Program-made: the position numbers and the translations under genes
Shown here: positions 57,401 to 64,000 of the stretch, one piece after another
Layout: the number at the start of each line of letters is the position of its first letter
Position numbering within the stretch: the stretch's first letter is position 1
The notes under the pieces: generated by a model
Seen by the model: only the letters and a program-made list of their open reading frames with translations
The model's database searches: none
What the model was told of the DNA's origin: nothing
DNA from: Symsagittifera roscoffensis
Lineage: Eukaryota; Xenacoelomorpha; Acoela; Convolutidae
Reading direction: 5' to 3'
DNA: 64,000 nucleotides
Assembly: GCF_963678635.1 (NCBI RefSeq)
Contig: NC_087068.1
Coordinates: 51,686,731 to 51,750,730 of the forward strand

Positions 57401-60400
57401 CTGCAAAGTCTGAACTTAAAACTGCAAAGTCTGAACATAAGTCTGCAAAGTCTAAACATAAGTCTGCAAAGCCTGAACATAAGTCTCCAAAGTCCGAATA
57501 TAAGTCTGTAAAGTCTGAACATAAGTCTGCAAAGTCTGAACATAAGTCTCCAAACTCTGAACTTATACTGCAAAGTCTGAACATAAATCTGCAAAGTCTG
57601 AATCTAAGTCTGCAAAGTCTGAACTTAAGTCTGCAAAGTCTGAACATAAGTCTGCGAAGTCTGAGTTAAGTCTGCAAAGTCTGAAAATGAGTCTGCAATC
57701 TGAACTTAAGTCTGCAAAGTCTGAACACAAGTCTGCAAAGACTGAACATAAGTCTCCAAAGTCTGAATATAAGTCTGTAAAGTCTGAACATAAGTCTGCA
57801 AAGTCTGAACATAAGTCTCCAAACTCTGAACTTATACTGCAAAGTCTGAACATAAATCTGCAAAGTCTGAATCTAAGTCTGCAAAGTCTGAACTTAAGTC
57901 TGCAAAGTCTGAACATAAGTCTGTGAAGTCTGAGTTAAGTCTGCAAAGTCTGAAATTGAGTCTGCAATCTGAACTTAAGTCTGCAAAGTCTGAACATAAG
58001 TCTCCAAAGACTGAACATAAGTCTCCAAAGACTGAACATAAGTCTCCAAAGTCTGAATATAAGTCTGTAAAGTCTGAACATAAGTCTGCAAAGTCTGAAC
58101 ATAAGTCTCCAAACTCTGAACTTAAGTCTGCAAAGTATGAACATAAATCTGCAAAGTCTGAATCCAAGTCTGCAAAGTCTGAACATAAGTCTCCAAAGAC
58201 TGAACATAAGTCTCCAAAGACTGAAATTAAGTCTGCAAAGTCTGAACATAAGTCTGAAAAGTCTGAACCTAAGTCTCCAAAGTCTGAACTTAAGTCTGCA
58301 AAGTCTGAACTTAAGTCTGCAGAGTCTGAACCTAAGTCTGCAAAGTCTGAACTTAAAACTGCAAAGTCTGAACATAAGTCTGCAAAGTCTAAACATAAGT
58401 ATGCAAAGCCTGAACATAAGTCTCCAAAGTCTGAATATAAGTCTGTAAAGTCTGAACATAAGTCTGCAAAGTCTGAACATAAGTCTCCAAACTCTGAACT
58501 TATACTGCAAAGTCTGAACATAAATCTGCAAAGTCTGAATCTAAGTCTGCAAAGTCTGAACTTAAGTCTGCAAAGTATGAACATAAGTCTGCGAAGTCTG
58601 AGTTAAGTCTGCAAAGTCTGAAAATGAGTCTGCAATCTGAACTTAAGTCTGCAAAGTCTGAACATAAGTCTCCAAAGACTGAACATAAGTCTCCAAAGAC
58701 TGAACATAAGTCTCCAAAGTCTGAATATAAGTCTGTAAAGTCTGAACATAAGTCTGCAAAGTCTGAACATAAGTCTCCAAACTCTGAACTTAAGTCTGCA
58801 AAGTCTGAACATAAATCTGCAAAGTCTGAATCTAAGTCTGCAAAGTCTGAACATAAGTCTCCAAAGACTGAACATAAGTCTCCAAAGACTGAACTTAAGT
58901 CTGCAAAGTCTGAACATAAGTCTGAAAAGTCTGAACTTAAGTCTTCAAAGTCTGAACTTAAGTCTGCAAAGTCTGAACTTAAGTCTGCAGAGTCTGAATT
59001 TAAAATTGCAAAGTCTGAACATAAGTCTGCAAAGTCTAAACATAAGTCTGCAAAGCCTGAACATAAGTCTCCAAAGTCTGAATATAAGTCTGCAAAGTCT
59101 GAACACAAGTCTGCAAATTCTGAACATAAGTCTCCAAACTCTGAACTTAAGTCTGCAAAGTCTGAACATAAATCTGCAAAGTCTAAATCTAAGTCTGCAA
59201 AGTCTGAACTTAAGTCTGCAAAGTCTAAACATAAGTCTGCAAAGCCTAAACATAAGTCTCCAAAGTCTGAATATAAGTCTGTAAAGTCTGAACATAAGTC
59301 TGCAAAGTCTGAACATAAGTCTCCAAACTCTGAACTTAAGTCTGCAAAGTCTGAACATAAATCTGCAAAGTCTGAATCTAAGTCTGCAAAGTCTGAACTT
59401 AAGTCTGCAAAGTCTGAACATAAGTCTGCGAAGTCTGAGTTAAGTCTGCAAAGTCTGAAAATGAGTCTGCAATCTGAACTTAAGTCTGCAAAGTCTGAAC
59501 ATAAGTCTCCAAAGACTGAACATAAGTCTCCAAAGACTGAACATAAGTCTCCAAAGTCTGAATATAAGTCTGTAAAGTCTGAACATAAGTCTGCAAAGTC
59601 TGAACATAAGTCTCCAAACTCTGAACTTAAGTCTGCAAAGTCTGAACATAAATCTGCAAAGTCTGAATCTAAGTCTGCAAAGTCTGAACATAAGTCTCCA
59701 AAGACTGAACATAAGTCTCCAAAGACTGAACTTAAGTCTGCAAAGTCTGAACATAAGTCTGAAAAGTCTGAACTTAAGTCTCCAAAGTCTGAACTTAAGT
59801 CTGCAAAGTCTGAACTTAAGTCTGCAGAGTCTGAACCTAAGTCTGCAAAGTCTGAACTTAAAACTGCAAAGTCTGAACATAAGTCTGCAAAGTCTGAACA
59901 TAAGTCTGCGAAGTCTGAGTTAAGTCTGCAAAGTCTGAAAATGAGTCTGCAATCTGAACTTAAGTCTGCAAAGTCTGAACATAAGTCTCCAAAGACTGAA
60001 CATAAGTCTCCAAAGACTGAACATAAGTCTCCAAAGTCTGAATATAAGTCTGTAAAGTCTGAACATAAGTCTGCAAAGTCTGAACATAAGTCTCCAAACT
60101 CTGAACTTAAGTCTGCAAAGTCTGAACATAAATCTGCAAAGTCTGAATCTAAGTCTGCAAAGTCTGAACATAAGTCTCCAAAGACTGAACATAAGTCTCC
60201 AAAGACTGAACTTAAGTCTGCAAAGTCTGAACTTAAGTCTTCAAAGTCTGAACTTAAGTCTGCAAAGTCTGAAGTTAATTCTGCAGAGTCTGAACCTAAG
60301 TCTGCAAAGTCTGAACTTAATTCTGCAGAGTCTGAACTTAAGTCTGCAAAGTCTGAACATAAATCTGCAAAGTCTGAATCTAAGACTGCAAAGTCTGAAC

Positions 60401-63400
60401 ATAAGTCTCCAAAGACTGAACATAAGTCTCCAAAGACTGAACTTAAGTCTGAAAATTCTGAACTTAAGTCTTCAAAGTCTGAACTTAAGTCTGCAAAGTC
60501 TGAACTTAATTCTGCAGAGTCTGAACCTAAGTCTGCAAAGTCTGAACTTAAAATTGCAAAGTCTGAACATAAGTCTGCAAAGTCTAAACATAAGTCTGCA
60601 AAGCCTGAACATAAGTCTCCAAAGTCTGAATATAAGTCTGCAAAGTCTGAACATAAGTCTGCAAATTCTAAACATAAGTCTCCAAACTCTGAACTTAAGT
60701 CTGCAAAGTCTGAACATAAATCTGCAAAGTCTAAATCTAAGTCTGCAAAGTCTGAACTTAAGTCTGCAAAGTCTAAACATAAGTCTGCAAAGCCTAAACA
60801 TAAGTCTCCAAAGTCTGAACATAAGTCTCCAAAGACTGAACATAAGTCTCCAAAGACTGAACTTAAGTCTGCAAAGTCTGAACATAAGTCTGAAAAGTCT
60901 GAACTTAAGTCTCCAAAGTCTGAACTTAAGTCTGCAAAGTCTGAACTTAAGTCTGCAGAGTCTGAACCTAAGTCTGCAAAGTCTGAACTTAAAACTGCAA
61001 AGTCTGAACATAAGTCTGCAAAGTCTGAACATAAGTCTGCGAAGTCTGAGTTAAGTCTGCAAAGTCTGAAAATGAGTCTGCAATCTGAACTTAAGTCTGC
61101 AAAGTCTGAACATAAGTCTCCAAAGACTGAACATAAGTCTCCAAAGACTGAACATAAGTCTCCAAAGTCTGAATATAAGTCTGTAAAGTCTGAACATAAG
61201 TCTGCAAAGTCTGAACATAAGTCTCCAAACTCTGAAATTAAGTCTGCAAAGTCTGAACATAAATCTGCAAAGTCTGAATCTAAGTTTGCAAAGTCTGAAC
61301 ATAAGTCTCCAAAGACTGAACATAAGTCTCCAAAGACTGAACTTAAGTCTGCAAAGTCTGAACATAAGTCTGAAAAGTCTGAACTTAAGTCTTCAAAGTC
61401 TGAACTTAAGTCTGCAAAGTCTGAACTTAAGTCTGCAGAGTCTGAACCTAAGTCTGCAAAGTCTGAACTTAAAATTGCAAAGTCTGAACATAAGTCTGCA
61501 AAGTCTAAACATAAGTCTGCAAAGCCTGAACATAAGTCTCCAAAGTCTGAATATAAGTCTGCAAAGTCTGAACATAAGTCTGCAAATTCTAAACATAAGT
61601 CTCCAAACTCTGAACTTAAGTCTGCAAAGTCTGAACATAAATCTGCAAAGTCTAAATCTAAGTCTGCAAAGTCTGAACTTAAGTCTGCAAAGTCTAAACA
61701 TAAGTCTGCAAAGCCTAAACATAAGTCTCCAAAGTCTGAATATAAGTCTGTAAAGTCTGAACATAAGTCTGCAAAGTCTGAACATAAGTCTCCAAACTCT
61801 GAACTTAAGTCTGCAAAGTCTGAACATAAATCTGCAAAGTCTGAATCTAAGTCTGCAAAGTCTGAACTTAAGTCTGCAAAGTCTGAACATAAGTCTGCGA
61901 AGTCTGAGTTAAGTCTGCAAAGTCTGAAAATGAGTCTGCAATCTGAACTTAAGTCTGCAAAGTCTGAACATAAGTCTCCAAAGACTGAACATAAGTCTCC
62001 AAAGACTGAACATAAGTCTCCAAAGTCTGAATATAAGTCTGTAAAGTCGGAACATAAGTCTGCAAAGTCTGAACATAAGTCTCCAAACTCTGAACTTAAG
62101 TCTGCAAAGTCTGAACATAAATCTGCAAAGTCTGAATCTAAGTCTGCAAAATCTGAACATAAGTCTCCAAAGACTGAACATAAGTCTCCAAAGACTGAAC
62201 TTAAGTCTGCAAAGTCTGAACATAAGTCTGAACAGTCTGAACTTAAGTCTCCAAAGTCTGAACTTAAGTCTGCAAAGTCTGAACTTAAGTCTGCAGAGTC
62301 TGAACCTAAGTCTGCAAAGTCTGAACTTAAAACTGCAAAGTCTGAACATAAGTCTGCAAAGTCTAAACATAAGTCTGCAAAGCCTGAACATAAGTCTCCA
62401 AAGTCTGAATATAAGTCTGCAAAGTCTGAACAAAAGTCTGCAAATTCTAAACATAGGTCTCCAAACTCTGAACTTAAGTCTGCAAAGTCTGAACATAAAT
62501 CTGCAAAGTCTAAATCTAAGTCTGCAAAGTCTGAACTTAAGTCTGCAAAGTCTGAACATAAGTCTGCGAAGTCTGAGTTAAGTCTGCAAAGTCTGAAAAT
62601 GAGTCTGCAATCTGAACTTAAGTCTGCAAAGTCTGAACATAAATCTGCAAAGACTGAACCTAAGTCTGCAAAGCCTGAACATAAGTCTCCAAAGTCTAAA
62701 TATAAGTCTCCAAAGTCTGAATATAAGTCTGTAAAGTCGGAACATAAGTCTGCAAAGTCTGAACATAAGTCTCCAAACTCTGAACTTAAGTCTGCAAAGT
62801 CTGAACATAAATCTGCAAAGTCTGAATCTAAGTCTGCAAAATCTGAACATAAGTCTCCAAAGACTGAACATAAGTCTCCAAAGACTGAACTTAAGTCTGC
62901 AAAGTCTGAACATAAGTCTGAACAGTCTGAACTTAAGTCTCCAAAGTCTGAACTTAAGTCTGCAAAGTCTGAACTTAAGTCTGCAGAGTCTGAACCTAAG
63001 TCTGCAAAGTCTGAACTTAAAACTGCAAAGTCTGAACATAAGTCTGCAAAGTCTAAACATAAGTCTGCAAAGCCTGAACATAAGTCTCCAAAGTCTGAAT
63101 ATAAGTCTGCAAAGTCTGAACACAAGTCTGCAAATTCTAAACATAGGTCTCCAAACTCTGAACTTAAGTCTGCAAAGTCTGAACATAAATCTGCAAAGTC
63201 TAAATCTAAGTCTGCAAAGTCTGAACTTAAGTCTGCAAAGTCTGAACATAAGTCTGCGAAGTCTGAGTTAAGTCTGCAAAGTCTGAAAATGAGTCTGCAA
63301 TCTGAACTTAAGTCTGCAAAGTCTGAACATAAATCTGCAAAGACTGAACCTAAGTCTGCAAAGCCTGAACATAAGTCTCCAAAGTCTAAATATAAGTCTG

Positions 63401-64000
63401 CAAAGTCTAAATCTAAGTCTGCAAAGTCTGAACTTAAGTCTGCAAAGTCTGAACACAAGTCTGCGAAGTCTGAGTTAAGTCTGCAAAGTCTGAAAATGAG
63501 TCTGCAATCTGAACTTAAGTCTGCAAAGTCTGAACATAAATCTGCAAAGTCTGAACCTAAGTCTGCAAAATCTGAACATAAGTCTCCAAAGACTGAACAT
63601 AAGTCTCCAAAGACTGAACTTAAGTCTGCAAAGTCTGAACATAAGTCTGAACAGTCTGAACTTAAGTCTCCAAAGTCTGAACTTAAGTCTGCAAAGTCTG
63701 AACTTAAGTCTGCAGAGTCTGAACCTAAGTCTGCAAAGTCTGAACTTAAAACTGCAAAGTCTGAACATAAGTCTGCAAAGTCTAAACATAAGTCTGCAAA
63801 GCCTGAACATAAGTCTCCAAAGTCTGAATATAAGTCTGCAAAGTCTGAACATAAGTCTGCAAATTCTAAACATAGGTCTCCAAACTCTGAACTTAAGTCT
63901 GCAAAGTCTGAACATAAATCTGCAAAGTCTAAATCTAAGTCTGCAAAGTCTGAACTTAAGTCTGCAAAGTCTGAACATAAGTCTGCGAAGTCTGAGTTAA
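48491..64000. repeat. 15.5-kb array of 21-bp satellite A, runs off the window
   Basis: Roughly 740 units with core AAGTCTGCAAAGTCTGAA plus a variable last triplet (CAT, CTT, TCT, AAT, CCT). Common variants replace GCA by CCA or change the second AAG to AAC/AGA. Twenty-one bases are seven codons: the plus frames read KSAKSEH and SLQSLNI, the minus frames MFRLCRL, CSDFADL and VQTLQTY; only one frame has a stop. Units are arranged in higher-order repeats: a variant GAGTCTGCAATCTGAACTT recurs from 56,040 onwards. 48.5-55.9 kb and 55.9-64 kb use different unit mixtures. No transcript signal or conserved coding constraint is evident. Confidence 0.97.
56040..63516. repeat. higher-order repeats within satellite A
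   Basis: A marker unit (GAGTCTGCAATCTGAACTT, 2 bp shorter than the standard unit) lies near 56040, 57021, 57689, 57958, 58626, 59463, 59943, 61074, 61932, 62601, 63291 and 63498. Each follows closely after a one-base-shorter unit (GTCTGAGTTAAG). Spacings of about 668-669 recur three times, and 981, 837, 480, 1131, 858, 690 and 207 also occur. This pattern fits unequal exchange of multi-unit blocks. Confidence 0.85.

Noticed and set aside
58500-63458. 1,652-codon minus-strand ORF and the other long frames (e.g. 49476-51080, 51867-53441, 52884-54191)
   Set aside because: They arise from the 21-bp satellite, whose unit is seven codons with stops in only one of six frames. Several frames are open over the same bases, there is no non-repetitive domain, and the ends coincide with unit-length variants.
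48491-64000. CRISPR-like array
   Set aside because: Units are directly adjacent with no unique spacers. The context is eukaryotic, with LTR and LINE elements and no cas genes.
1-64000. tRNA or rRNA genes
   Set aside because: I scanned for conserved tRNA arm phrases (GGTTCRANNCC-type B boxes) and rRNA signature stretches and saw none in convincing context.

Overview
The window is an AT-rich stretch of repeat-dominated eukaryotic DNA, most likely from an invertebrate animal. The Ty3/gypsy and LINE protein motifs, intron-like splice signals, codon-phased satellites and absence of any bacterial gene layout support this. I cannot assign a genus. I found no intact host gene, tRNA or rRNA; almost everything I can identify is mobile or satellite DNA.

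Layout. 1-5.7 kb is mostly featureless AT-rich DNA with one microsatellite and a possible hAT-like MITE. 5.73-7.54 kb is the left part of a dispersed repeat, here called core X. At 7,541-26,268 core X is interrupted by an 18.7-kb Ty3/gypsy-type LTR element. The element has 405-bp TG...CA LTRs that are about 96% identical, a 4-bp ATGA target-site duplication, a large Gag region, PR-RT-RH-IN, and then about 6 kb of extra coding remnants: an unknown ORF, an envelope-like glycoprotein and another unknown ORF. The first Gag reading frame carries what looks like a TAF9-type histone fold. All frames are broken by frameshifts and stops. Right core X (26.27-27.25 kb) and a compound satellite block (27.25-28.78 kb) follow.

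The segment 22,994-28,779 was then duplicated in tandem as 28,780-34,496, with 4-bp microhomology at the junction. The window therefore holds a third LTR, a second copy of the last ORF and a second satellite block. A 30-bp satellite (34.49-34.93 kb), a broken non-LTR retrotransposon (35.1-37.15 kb), featureless DNA and a 1.4-kb unit with inverted ends (39.49-40.92 kb) come next.

41.06-44.72 kb is core X again in inverted orientation. It lacks the LTR element and so supplies two paralogous empty insertion sites; it also has its own 965-bp tandem duplication. 45.19-48.49 kb is a large imperfect palindrome with arms of about 1.5 kb. From 48.49 kb to the window end runs a 15.5-kb array of a 21-bp satellite. 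Because the unit is seven codons long and five of its six frames lack stops, the array creates very long ORFs (up to 1,652 codons) that I treat as by-products.

Three satellites (two unrelated 21-mers and one 30-mer) recur in compound blocks bounded by the same short end motif (CACGACCTCGACC) with adjacent hairpins. This suggests one family of satellite-carrying mobile units that has seeded the locus repeatedly, with the 15.5-kb array as an expanded member.
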